DNA of 44,763 nt from Bryobacterales bacterium (GTDB taxonomy: Bacteria > Acidobacteriota > Terriglobia > Bryobacterales > Bryobacteraceae), in NCBI GenBank assembly GCA_003136575.1, contig PLEX01000170.1, positions 28,689 to 73,451 of the forward strand, read 5' to 3'. Below the pieces are notes generated by a model, which made no database searches, had not been told where the DNA came from, and saw nothing but the letters and a program-made list of their open reading frames with translations. This document shows positions 34,563 to 43,523 of the stretch, piece by piece; position 1 is the first letter of the stretch; the number at the start of each line of letters is the position of its first letter. Made by a program: the position numbers and the translations under genes.

Positions 34563-34948
34563 CTTCTGTTTTTCTTTCCGACGGGAAAACAGCCGACACT
34601 TCGGGACTTACTTTCTTTCGCGGCTCAACTGCTCCACTGGGGGATTCAACATGTCGGCCTGGCCAGTTTCGCTTTCGGTTCAACCGCCCCATTACTCACG
34701 CCGGCCGCCTTCTCCCGTCTCACCAACAATCTCCCACATTTTCATGGTGGGGGGCGATCCGGCTCATGAGGGTTTCGCTTTGCAAAAACGCTTCGGTGCC
34801 GCACCAAACGCCGCGCAACGCCCCACGCCCGTGCGGATCGGGCCAAAAACACAAGCGCCGTTGTGGAAAAAACGCGACGGCCGTGCTCCACGCCGCATGA
34901 AATCTATTAGGTTTTTTCTTATCGGCGTGAATCGGCGTTTATCTTCGG
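34563..34948. other. 386-base gap next to the IS110 relic
   Basis: No coding region is supported; the ORFs here have no family likeness. It should contain the remaining left flank of the IS110 element, but no terminal repeat could be assigned. A short imperfect direct repeat (ATCGGCGTGA, ATCGGCGTTT) lies around 34920-34940. Confidence 0.4.
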
Positions 34949-35282
34949 CTAAATCTTCCGGACCTTCACCGCGGTCCCATAGCAAAGCACTTCTGTAACA
35001 CCCTGCATGATTTCCGTAGCGTCGTACCGCACGCCGACCACCGTGTCCGCGCCCTTTTCAGCGGCGTGTTGCAGCATTCGGTCGAAAGCATCCTCGCGCG
35101 TCTTCTCGCAGAGTTCCGTAAACAGCGAAATATCCCCTCCGACCATCGTTTGCAGGCTGGCCCCGATGGTGCCGAACACCGATCGCGACCGAACCACAAT
35201 CCCCCGCCACAATCCCAAGGTTGCCCGTCACCTCGTGTCCGGCAAGCTCAAATGCCGTCGACGTCATCTCATGTGGAATCAT
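34949..35282 (-). pseudogene. YbjQ/UPF0145-family protein, frameshifted
   Basis: A small protein of the YbjQ/UPF0145 family, sometimes called a putative heavy-metal-binding fold; the function is not established. A strong GGGAGGAG ribosome-binding site precedes the ATG at 35282. The first frame ([20 protein letters not shown]) reaches NLGIVAG. The rest is in another frame: [37 protein letters not shown]...[25 protein letters not shown]. One added base (or two lost) near 35221 explains the shift. The combined protein, about 110 residues, has the normal family length. It is 25 bases downstream of the GH2 gene on the same strand. Confidence 0.8.
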
Positions 35283-35307
35283 TTTGTTCTCCTCCCTGTA
35301 CTACGCA

Positions 35308-37110
35308 TTACTGCAGCAGATCGTTCATCGCCTTCACTTTGGCCACGTCGAATTTCGGCTTCCGGTCGAACGTCATCAGGCCATTGATTTCCTGCTCCAC
35401 GTCCGTCAGCTGCGTATAACAAATCCCGATGATCTGCGGAATTTTCGCCAACCCACGGTACAGGCCATCCAGCCGGTCGAGAGCGTCCGCAGCCGTCTTC
35501 TCCACTCCCGAATAACCCCACGCCTCAGGCGGAACGTCGTGGCCAGGGGGAATGAACGCAATCCCGCCGAACTCCGACAAATAGATCGGCGCTCCGTTGT
35601 ACTGATACCCGCCAATCAGCGCCGGCCTGCCATTGTCCGGGATCACCACCGGCTTCTTGCCCAAATCCCGATACCGGTCATAGAGCAGCGCTCCGGTCTT
35701 CGCATAGTCGTGGATGGCCATCAGATCGGTCATGTCTGTATGCATCCAGCCTTCGTTATCGATTACCAGCCGCGAGCCGTCGAGAGTGCGCGTCAGCGCG
35801 TACAACTCTTTCAGATGGTTCTGTTCCTTCTGGTCGCGAAGATCGCCGACGCCCCAACTCTCGTTCAGCGGCGCCCAGATGATAATCGATGGATGGTTGA
35901 TGTCGCGATTCACCGCCTCCATCCACTCGCGGTTGAAGCGCTCCGCGTACCGTTCGTCGAAACCCTGCGCATTCGCCATTTCGCCCGAAACCAGATAGCC
36001 CATCCTGTCGGCCCAATAAAGGAACCGCGGATCTTCCACTTTCTGGTGCTTGCGCGCGCCATTGAAACCCATCTCTTTCGACAGGCGGATATCGTACTGG
36101 ATAGCGGCATCGGTCGGCGGCGTCAGCACCGATTCCGGCCAGTAACCCTGATCGAGCACGAACTTCAGATAGGTCGGCTTGCCATTGAGATACACCTTGC
36201 CATCGCGCGCTTCCACGGTGCGGAAGCCGAAGTACGATTTCACTGTGTCTACCGGCTGCCCGTTTCGCAGCACTTCGAGTTTCACATCGTAGAGTTTCGG
36301 ATTCTCCACCGACCAGAGTTCCGGGTTCTGGATCTTGACCGATACGGAGGCTTTATCCAGCGTCGCTGCCTCGGTGCCCTTCCCAACTTCCGACCCTTTC
36401 GACGCTACGGTGACGCGCAGCTGATCGCCTCCTTTCGCAAGGGCGACGATGCCGTCGAACTTCACGTAGCCAAGTGGATCGGTATGCGTGCGAACGCTGT
36501 CGAGCCATGCCGGGCCTGTTGCCTCCAGCCACACCGATTGCCAGATCCCCGACGTACGCGTATAAAAGATGCCTTTCGACTTAGTATCCCAGTACTGCTT
36601 CCCGCGCGGAATCAGTTTGTCCGTAGGCGGATCCCAGGCGCGCACCGTGATCGTGTTGCCTCCAACCCTCAGCAGCGGCGTGATGTCGAACTGAAAGGGC
36701 GTGTTGCCGCCTTCGTGCGATCCCGCGAGCTGGCCGTTTACCCAGACCATCGACTGATAATCGACCGCGCCGAAGTGCAGCAGCACGCGCCGACCCTGCC
36801 ACGCGGCGGGGAGAGCGGCTTGGCGGCTGTACCAGACCCAAGGATGAAAGCTGGTGTCGTTGATGCCGCCCAGCTTGCTCTCGAAGCAGTATGGCACCGT
36901 AATGTGCCTGTCGAATTTCCGCTCGCCGGAATACCAGCGCCCGTCGAGACCGGCGTCGGCGTCGTCGAAAGCGAACTCCCACGAGCCGTTCAGCGTCATC
37001 CAGTCGGCGCGCTCGAACTGCGGCTCGGGAAACTCGGGGCGGGGGACATCGGCGGCGCGAACTACCAACGCTGAGGAAAGCGCAAGGAGGACTAACGATT
37101 TGGAAGTCAC
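35308..37110 (-). CDS. Glycoside hydrolase family 2 protein
   Basis: A 600-residue exported member of GH2 (beta-galactosidase, beta-glucuronidase and relatives). Signal: SLVLLALSSALVVRAADVP. Domains: a jelly-roll sugar-binding domain (WMTLNGSWEFAFD, FHPWVWYSRQ, VWVNGQLAGSHEGGNTPFQFDI), a middle beta-sandwich (VSVKIQNPELWSVENPKLY) and the TIM-barrel domain with the acid/base Glu in IIIWAPLNESWG and the nucleophile Glu in IYLSEFGG. An ORF extends to 37239, but TAGAAT seven bases from the GTG at 37110 supports the shorter start and a leaderless transcript. The sugar specificity cannot be told. It is likely co-transcribed with the YbjQ gene. Confidence 0.9.
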   Translation of the reverse strand: MTSKSLVLLALSSALVVRAADVPRPEFPEPQFERADWMTLNGSWEFAFDDADAGLDGRWYSGERKFDRHITVPYCFESKLGGINDTSFHPWVWYSRQAALPAAWQGRRVLLHFGAVDYQSMVWVNGQLAGSHEGGNTPFQFDITPLLRVGGNTITVRAWDPPTDKLIPRGKQYWDTKSKGIFYTRTSGIWQSVWLEATGPAWLDSVRTHTDPLGYVKFDGIVALAKGGDQLRVTVASKGSEVGKGTEAATLDKASVSVKIQNPELWSVENPKLYDVKLEVLRNGQPVDTVKSYFGFRTVEARDGKVYLNGKPTYLKFVLDQGYWPESVLTPPTDAAIQYDIRLSKEMGFNGARKHQKVEDPRFLYWADRMGYLVSGEMANAQGFDERYAERFNREWMEAVNRDINHPSIIIWAPLNESWGVGDLRDQKEQNHLKELYALTRTLDGSRLVIDNEGWMHTDMTDLMAIHDYAKTGALLYDRYRDLGKKPVVIPDNGRPALIGGYQYNGAPIYLSEFGGIAFIPPGHDVPPEAWGYSGVEKTAADALDRLDGLYRGLAKIPQIIGICYTQLTDVEQEINGLMTFDRKPKFDVAKVKAMNDLLQ

Positions 37111-37117
37111 AGCAGAG

Positions 37118-37123
37118 ATTCTA
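37118..37123 (-). promoter_or_regulatory. -10 box of the GH2 gene
   Basis: TAGAAT on the minus strand, seven bases before the GTG at 37110. The transcript start would fall at about the first base of the start codon, so the mRNA is probably leaderless. Confidence 0.45.
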
Positions 37124-37237
37124 CTACTAACGAGGCTCCGCCTCAGACCGACGAGATGTATTTTCGGTGACCTCACCGATGGCGGATAATCCGAGAGTTG
37201 GCCCCGGTCGAGCAGGGAACCGGAAACCGGTTCCCTC

Positions 37238-37607
37238 ATGGACCGCTACGCGGTGAGTGATCCCGAAGGACCGGTGTGGCTTGCCTGGTTCGCCGGTATC
37301 GCGATTGAAGCGCAGAAACGAACGAATGCGAAGGTTGAATTCCTGATCGACAAAACGAAACTGCCGGATCGGATGCGGGGCCGGATCAATGCGCGCCCAG
37401 GAGAAGGCGCTGCTGCGCATGTTACGCGAAGGCCCGGAGGGATTCAAGGGCGGTTTGAGTACCGGAAATTACCTTACAATTACCGGCGCATCCGCAGTGA
37501 CGGCTACACGCGACTTGGCGGATGGTGGCTAAAGGGGCGCTGTTTCGGGTTGGGGAACTGCGTTACGCGTTACGAACTCGCATTCCGAAGCGCCCTGTGG
37601 CACCGGT
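37238..37607 (+). pseudogene. C-terminal remnant of a Fic/DUF4172-type protein
   Basis: Only the tail of a Fic-family (filamentation induced by cAMP) protein is left. Frame one carries VWLAWFAGIAIEAQKRTNAKVEF...LPDRMRGRIN. The next frame carries QEKALLRMLREGPEGFKGGLSTGNYLTITGASAVTATRDLAD, the helix-turn-helix end of these proteins. A third frame gives MVAKGALFRVGELRYA, and the first frame returns with RYELAFRSALWHR to the stop at 37607. The AMP-transferring HPFxxGNGR core is absent from the window. It is therefore a truncated, frameshifted relic of a possible defence or toxin-like gene. Confidence 0.7.
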
Positions 37608-37658
37608 AGTTCCGGATAGACGGGGCCATTTGTGTAATTGACTCCAATTTCCGCTGCG

Positions 37659-38531
37659 CTAGCGCGCATGCGGATTCGTATCGCCGGTGGTGAGTCCGAG
37701 TGCCCATTTGATCGCTTCCAGATACATCTTCTGCACCCGCGGATCGTCCCAGGTTTCGGCGGCGTGCCCGAATGTCGAATAGAACACACGCCCTTTGCCG
37801 TAGCTCTTCGACCATGCCACGGGAAAATCCTTGTCCGTGCGATGCAGATTCTGCGCCTTACCGTAATCGAGCTTCGTCTCGTCCAGCCTGGCGAGCACAT
37901 GAACCTTATCGCGCGAAAACGGCGCTTTGTGAACGTAGATCTCGTCGTGGATCGTAAAGGCCGGCGGAAACGCCTTCATCGCGGGAAAGTTCTGGTCTTC
38001 CACGATCACGGGCGCGTCGAACTGGCCCCACGGATGGTTGTCGAAATACCCGCCGACCATTTCGCCGAACTCGGGCCAGGTGAAGAACGCGTCGTCGCCG
38101 GTGTGCGCCGCCACGAAGCCTTTGCCATCGTCGTGGACGAATGTCAGCAGATCTTTCTTCTGCTGGTCGGTCATGTCGTTTTCGCCAGTACCCATAAAGA
38201 AGATGGCGTCGAAATAGTCTAAGTTCTTCGCGTTGATGTTGGCGCCGAGTTCGGGAGTGCGCGGATCGTGTCGCTCGACCTTGCCCTTGGTGAGCAACTG
38301 AGAATCGGTGCGAAGGTACGTGACATAGATGCCCGATTCGTAGCCGAGGCGGTCGATTGTCGCCAGCGCGTGCGAAACCGAATCGTGCTGGAAGCCGGTG
38401 CGAACGTCGCCGATCGCGAGGATTCGTTTTTTCGCGGCAGGCTGAGCGGGTGGGGCTTGCGCCAGGACAAGCGCGACGGCCAGGCTGAAGATCATGATGG
38501 CAATGGCTGCGAGGAGAAATCGGCGTGGCAT
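37659..38531 (-). CDS. ThuA-family secreted protein
   Basis: A 290-residue exported protein of the ThuA/trehalose-utilisation-like family, a class I glutamine amidotransferase-like fold. The signal is MPRRFLLAAIAIMIFSLAVALVLAQ. Family features: KRILAIGDVRTGFQHDSVSH, FDAIFFMGTGENDMTDQQKKDLL, GFVAAHTGDDAFFTWPEFGEMVGGYFDNHPW, a later DEIYVHKAPFSRDKVHVLARLD, and the end PVAWSKSYGKGRVFYSTFGHAAETWDDPRV. Members are often found with sugar-degrading enzymes in Acidobacteriota and Planctomycetes; a role in carbohydrate use is inferred from that habit and the GH2 neighbour. A -10-like TAGACT lies upstream. Confidence 0.88.
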   Translation of the reverse strand: MPRRFLLAAIAIMIFSLAVALVLAQAPPAQPAAKKRILAIGDVRTGFQHDSVSHALATIDRLGYESGIYVTYLRTDSQLLTKGKVERHDPRTPELGANINAKNLDYFDAIFFMGTGENDMTDQQKKDLLTFVHDDGKGFVAAHTGDDAFFTWPEFGEMVGGYFDNHPWGQFDAPVIVEDQNFPAMKAFPPAFTIHDEIYVHKAPFSRDKVHVLARLDETKLDYGKAQNLHRTDKDFPVAWSKSYGKGRVFYSTFGHAAETWDDPRVQKMYLEAIKWALGLTTGDTNPHAR

Positions 38532-38612
38532 AAATCCGTGTCGAAACCAGTCTACAGGATCGTCGATTAAGTGCCGTCAGCGGAGCTTCCATCTGCGGCC
38601 ACTTGTACAATA

Positions 38613-38810
38613 ATGGGAAGCCGAGATCCCGTAATCTCGATCTCTATCCCAGCCGATAGACAACCCGTCTCGGCGCCCCGTCCGGCAAACCACAGCGAGA
38701 TCGCCGTGTTGCCCGGTGCCGTGGCGATGTACGATATCACTGAACTGGTGGATCCGCAGTACAACGGGGTCGCCAAGGTGCGCAATAGCGCGCTGAAGGG
38801 ATTGCAGTGA
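38613..38810 (+). CDS. Small hypothetical ORF ahead of the amidohydrolase
   Basis: A 65-residue ORF (MGSRDPVISISIPADRQPV...) that overlaps the amidohydrolase start by four bases (GTGA). The frame opens as early as 38571. No family is recognised and there is no signal peptide. A TACAAT box at 38606-38611 lies almost on the ATG, so that promoter might serve the amidohydrolase instead and this ORF might not be translated. The tail (VAMYDITELVDPQYNG) is not low complexity, which keeps it as a candidate only. Confidence 0.35.
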   Translation: MGSRDPVISISIPADRQPVSAPRPANHSEIAVLPGAVAMYDITELVDPQYNGVAKVRNSALKGLQ

Positions 38811-40078
38811 AGCACTCGTCGAAACTTATTCTTGCTTTCGCGCCGCTTCTGTTTTCGTTGATGGCGGAAGGGCAAACCGTAACCGTGCTCCACGCCGCGC
38901 GCCTGCTCGACGTGCAGACAGGCCAGATGCTGAGTCCGGGCGAAGTCCTGGTCCGCGGAGATCGCATCGTCGAAGCCGGAGGTGCCGTCACGCACCCGGC
39001 GGGAGCGCAGACTATCGACCTCGGCGACCGTACGCTCATGCCTGGTCTGATCGACGTCCACGTTCACCTCTTCCTTCACCCTGGCGCTGAGGATCTGCAA
39101 ACCGTCGAAGAATCCGTCCCGCAACGCACGATCACCGCGACCATCGCGGCTCGCGACGATCTGATGGCCGGCTTCACTGCCGAACGCGATATGGGCACCG
39201 AAGGCGCGGGTTCGGCCGACACTGCCGTCCGCAATGCCATCAACAGCGGGCAAATTCCCGGCCCGCGCCTTCGCATCAGCGGTAACGCGGTCGATATCCT
39301 CAACGGTCATGAGGACGCGTCGCAGTATAACCCTGAGCAGCACGTTCTTCCCAATGCCACGTGGGCCAACAACGCCGCCGAACTGGTCACCGTAATACGC
39401 GCGCAATTCAAGGAAGGCGCGGACTTCGTCAAGATCTATGAAACCGGCCACGATTCGTTGCGCAATGGAGTATTCTCCACGCCTTATCAGTACACAGAGG
39501 CTGAGTTGACTGTAGCTGTCACGGAAGCCGCGCGCGTCGGCAAGCGCGTAGCGGTTCACGCCACCGGCGAGCCGGGGACGCTCTACGCGGCGCGCGCCGG
39601 CGTCGCGACCATCGATCACGCCTACCAGCTCAGCGAAGAAACCATGCGGCTGATGAAGGCGAAGCAGATCTATGCCGTTCCGACGTTTGCGATCTCCGAG
39701 TACTTCGCGGAGCACGCCGGTTCTGCGGCGGCAACGGCGGCTCGCCGCGCGAGCATCGAATATCATGCCAGCGAATTCAAGAAGCAACTGGCGGCGGGAG
39801 TGCCGATGGCCGTCGGGTCCGACGTGGGGCCGTTTCCTCACGGGACCCAGGCGCGCGAATTTGAATTGATGGTGAAGTACGGCATGACGCCGCTCGCCGC
39901 GATTCAGGCGGGGATTGTGAACGGCGCGAAGATCCTCGGATGGCAGGATCAGATCGGCGCGCTGAAGCCGGGATATTACGCGGATATCATCGCGGTGCCC
40001 GGCGACCCGCTGAGCGATATTGGCGTTCTGAGCAAGGTTTCGTTCGTCATGAAAGCGGGCGTGGTTTACAGGAAATAG
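38807..40078 (+). CDS. Secreted amidohydrolase (imidazolonepropionase-like)
   Basis: A metal-dependent amidohydrolase of 423 residues, started by GTG. Signal: KHSSKLILAFAPLLFSLMAEG. Metal-ligand positions are all in place: LIDVHVHL (HxH), FVKIYE (Lys, normally carboxylated), RVAVHATG, TIDHAY and AVGSDVG. Such enzymes hydrolyse cyclic amides, peptides (Xaa-Pro or acylated dipeptides) or lactones; the exact substrate is unknown. It leads a compact plus-strand set with the acylase (15 bases later) and the M28 peptidase. All three are exported, so they probably act on one class of extracellular acyl-peptide or amide. The GTGA overlap with the preceding ORF could mean coupling. Confidence 0.92.
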   Translation: MKHSSKLILAFAPLLFSLMAEGQTVTVLHAARLLDVQTGQMLSPGEVLVRGDRIVEAGGAVTHPAGAQTIDLGDRTLMPGLIDVHVHLFLHPGAEDLQTVEESVPQRTITATIAARDDLMAGFTAERDMGTEGAGSADTAVRNAINSGQIPGPRLRISGNAVDILNGHEDASQYNPEQHVLPNATWANNAAELVTVIRAQFKEGADFVKIYETGHDSLRNGVFSTPYQYTEAELTVAVTEAARVGKRVAVHATGEPGTLYAARAGVATIDHAYQLSEETMRLMKAKQIYAVPTFAISEYFAEHAGSAAATAARRASIEYHASEFKKQLAAGVPMAVGSDVGPFPHGTQAREFELMVKYGMTPLAAIQAGIVNGAKILGWQDQIGALKPGYYADIIAVPGDPLSDIGVLSKVSFVMKAGVVYRK

Positions 40079-40093
40079 GAGGAGCGGAGCACT

Positions 40094-42280
40094 ATGGGTA
40101 GTGGAAATCGGCCTTACAGACTGCTGTTCGCTTTTGCGATGGCCGGTGCGGTTTTGCTCCAGGCCGCCGGCGGCCCAGAAGCCGTCCGCTGGGAGAAGGA
40201 AGCGAAGAACGTCACGATCGTCCGCGACAAGTGGGGCATCGCTCATGTCGACGGCAAGACCGACGCAGATGCCGTTTTCGGCGCGGAGTACGCACAAGCC
40301 GAGGACGATTTTAACCGCGTAGAAACCAACTACATCAACGCCATGGGCCGCATGGCCGAAGCGGAGGGCGAAGCGCGAATCTATCTCGACTTGCGGATGA
40401 AGCTTTTCATCGATCCCGAGGAACTCAAGAAAGAATATATCGCCAGCCCGCCATGGCTGCAAAAACTCATGGACGCGTTCGCGGACGGCCTGAACTACTA
40501 CCTCGCGAAGCACCCCGCCGTGACGCCCAAAGTCATCCGGCACTTCGAGCCATGGATGGCGCTGAGCTTCACCGAAGGCAGCATCGGTGGCGACATCGAG
40601 CGCGTGAACCTCACCCGCCTCGAAGCCTTCTACGGCAAAGGGCCGATGAGCCGATTGCTTCCGCCAGTGGAGGCTGCCGATACGGAGCCGCGCGGATCGA
40701 ATGGAATGGCTGTAGCGCCCTCGAACACTTCTTCGCACCACGCCCTGCTGCTGATCAATCCGCACACTTCGTTCTTCTTCCGCTCGGAGCTCCATATGGT
40801 TAGTGGAGAAGGACTCAACGCCTACGGCGCGGCGACCTGGGGCCAGTTCTTCCTCTACCAGGGCTTCAACGACAAGGCTGGCTGGATGCACACGTCGAGT
40901 AACGTGGACGCGATCGACGAATACCTCGAAACCGTGGAGAAACGAAACGGCCACTACTTCTACAAGTACGGCAACGACTGGCGGCCAATGGTCGAGAGCA
41001 AGATCTCGGTTCCATTTCGCGGAAGCAAGGGGCTCGAAGAGAAGAAGTTCACCGTCTATAAGACGCATCACGGTCCGGTCGTACGCGAGGAGAATGGCAA
41101 GTGGGTCAGCTTCCGCATCATGCAGGAGCACATCAAGGCGCTGGAGCAGTCTTATCTACGCACCAAGGCGCGGAACTACAAGGAATATCTGAAGACGCTG
41201 GAGCTGATGGCCAACTCCTCGAACAACACGATCTTCGCCGATGCCGACGGAGATATCGCGTAATTTCACGGCAACTACATTCCGCGTCGCGATACGAAGT
41301 TCGACTGGACGAAGCCGGTCGATGGAAGCGATCCTGCCACCGAGTGGAAAGGGCTGCTGACGGTGGAGGAGTCGCCGCATCTGATCAATCCGAAGAGCGG
41401 CTGGCTCTACAACTCCAATAACTGGCCGTGGTCCGGCGCCGGTGAGAGCAGCCTGAAGAAGGAGGATTATCCGGCCTATGTCGAGACGGGCCACGAGACG
41501 GCGCGAGGGCTTCATGCCGTTCGGGTTCTCCAAAACAAGAAAGATTTCACGCTGGAATCGCTTCTGGCCGCGGCTTACGATAGCTACCTCACGTGGTTCG
41601 ATAAGCCTCTGCCCGCGCTCATCCGCGCGTACGATTCGGCGCCCGCGAGCGATGCGGTAAAGAAGAGCGTCGAGGAGCAGATCGAGATCATGCGCAAGTG
41701 GGATCAGCGCTGGGCGGTCGATTCGGTGGCTACTTCGCTCGCCGTGTTCTGGGGCGAAGACATGCAGCGCCGTGTCGCGAGCGATGCGAGAAAGGCCGGA
41801 CTCGCCAACGAAGATTTCATCGGTTCGGGCGCGGCACCGGAGCAATTGCTGCAGTCTCTCGCGGCCGCGTCGGACAAGCTGCGCGCAGATTTCGGAAGCT
41901 GGAAGACGCCGTGGGGGGATATCAACCGATTCCAGCGGCTCACCGGCGACATCGTGCAGCCGTTCAGCGACGCGGTACCGAGTATTCCGGTCGGCTTCAC
42001 GTCCGCGACATGGGGCTCTCTGGCGTCATTCGGCGCGCGCGCTTACACGGGGACGAAGAAATGGTACGGGACGAGCGGCAACAGCTTCGTCGCCGTGGTC
42101 GAATTCGGACCGAAGGTGCGGGCGGTGGCCGTAAGCGCGGGCGGCGAGAGCGGCGATCCAGCGTCGCCGCATTTCAACGATCAGGCGCAGCGGTACGCGA
42201 CCGGAGATTTGCGCGAGGTTTATTTCTATCGCGCCGACGTTGAGAGCCATGCGGAGAAAACCTACCATCCCGGGAATTGA
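40094..42280 (+). pseudogene. Penicillin acylase-family protein with an in-frame stop
   Basis: A Ntn-hydrolase of the penicillin acylase/AHL acylase family (about 728 codons), which cleaves acyl chains from amides. A ribosome-binding site AGGAGGAG (40077-40084) precedes the ATG. The N-terminal region has VTIVRDKWGIAHVDG and AEYAQAEDDFNRVE; the nucleophile Ser is residue 202 in EPRGSNGMAVAP, and the beta-chain follows. At codon 390 (TAA, 41261-41263) the frame is interrupted between DGDIA and FHGNYIPRRD. Relatives have Tyr there, so TAT or TAC to TAA is a single substitution. The downstream frame is undamaged to 42280 (WPWSGAGESS, YPAYVETGHETARG). The stop removes nearly half of the enzyme. 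Confidence 0.9.
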
Positions 42281-42286
42281 GGACAA

Positions 42287-43507
42287 ATGACTGCCACGCG
42301 TCTCCTTGCATTATTGCTCTGCGCGACCATAATCCCCGCGCAGCAACCCGCCTCCGCGCCCGGCGCAGCGGACCCGATCGCGGCGCTGGTCGGCCAGTTG
42401 GATCTCGCGCGATACAAGGCGACCATCAAGGGCCTGACGCGGTTCGGCGATCGGCGCCAGGGGACAGATCGCAACCGCGCCGCAATCGACTGGATCGAGT
42501 CGCAGCTTAAGAGCTACGGCTGCGCCAACACCGAGCGCATTCACTACAACTACCAGCCGGCTGCCGGAGCGGCCGGGGCCAGCGGCGGAAGCGGCCGCGG
42601 TGCGGGTGGCTCGAGTGGGAGAGGCGGTGGTAACCAGGCTATAGCCCCCGGCGGCGGGCGGCGGCGCGGCTACCGGATTCCGGACGCGGTAAACAACGAT
42701 CCGATGAAGCAGCCGGATCCCGTGCTTCGTGAACTGGATTCTCAACCCTCCACGCCCGGCCCACGCGAGGAAGTATATTGCACGAAAATCGGCACTCTGC
42801 ATCCGGACGAGATGTACATTGTCGCCGGACACATGGACGGCATCGGCTTTGGCGAGGCCGCGAACGACGATGGCTCCGGCACGGCGCTCGTGATGGAACT
42901 CGCCCGGGTGCTCAACGCGCCCGGCGTCACCACCGAACGCTCCATTCGCTTCGCGCTCTGGAATAACGAGGAGACGGGACTGAACGGCGCGCGAGCGTAT
43001 GTAGACCAGCGCAAGGATCTGCAGGGCAAGGAATCTCCCGCGGGTTCCGGCCGTTTTCCCGAACCGAAATGGCTCGGCATGATCCAGCACGACATGATGC
43101 TGTTCGACCACGGCATGCCGCACAAAGACGGCACCATGAGCAAGGAGCAGCGCCCGGAGGCCGACGTCAATATCGAATACCAGCTAACGTCGAAGTTCGC
43201 CGACGACGCCATGCGCCTCGCAAGCAAGTTCCAGCTGGCGAACGAAAAGTATGCGACCGATTACCCGGCGAATATCGGGCCGCATATGACGAACACGGAT
43301 TCGACGCCGTTCATGGACCTGACGCCCGCCATCAGCCTGCGCGAAGCCGAGCGTGGTGCGCAGTTGGGCAACGGTTGGGATCCGCATCATCATCAGCCAA
43401 CCGACCTCTACGCCACGTTCAACGACGACGATTTCCGGCTGGGGCTGAATGCGGCGCAGACGGCCCTCGCGGCCATCGCGCAGCTGAGTGGCGCAAAGAC
43501 GAAGTAA
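42287..43507 (+). CDS. M28-family zinc peptidase
   Basis: A 406-residue exported metallopeptidase. Signal MTATRLLALLLCATIIPAQQ. The zinc-binding positions are visible: His182 (AGHMDG), Asp194 (ANDDGSG), the Glu pair 228-229 (WNNEETG) with the catalytic Glu, and a late His (PHHHQPTD, 366-373). The first 60 residues after the signal are regular; residues 95-130 form a Gly/Ser/Arg insertion (GGSGRGAGGSSGRGGG), unusual for the family. It starts six bases after the acylase stop, with GAGGA at 42279-42283. It would release free amino acids from peptides made available by the upstream hydrolases. Confidence 0.92.
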   Translation: MTATRLLALLLCATIIPAQQPASAPGAADPIAALVGQLDLARYKATIKGLTRFGDRRQGTDRNRAAIDWIESQLKSYGCANTERIHYNYQPAAGAAGASGGSGRGAGGSSGRGGGNQAIAPGGGRRRGYRIPDAVNNDPMKQPDPVLRELDSQPSTPGPREEVYCTKIGTLHPDEMYIVAGHMDGIGFGEAANDDGSGTALVMELARVLNAPGVTTERSIRFALWNNEETGLNGARAYVDQRKDLQGKESPAGSGRFPEPKWLGMIQHDMMLFDHGMPHKDGTMSKEQRPEADVNIEYQLTSKFADDAMRLASKFQLANEKYATDYPANIGPHMTNTDSTPFMDLTPAISLREAERGAQLGNGWDPHHHQPTDLYATFNDDDFRLGLNAAQTALAAIAQLSGAKTK

Positions 43508-43523
43508 TTGACGTAGCCCGCGC

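Noticed and set aside
35221..37074. 617-residue ORF on the plus strand
   Set aside because: Antisense shadow of the GH2 gene, whose catalytic motifs are on the other strand.
38567..41131. 854-residue ORF on the minus strand
   Set aside because: It lies opposite the amidohydrolase and acylase genes, which have clear families. Long antisense frames are expected in GC-rich DNA.
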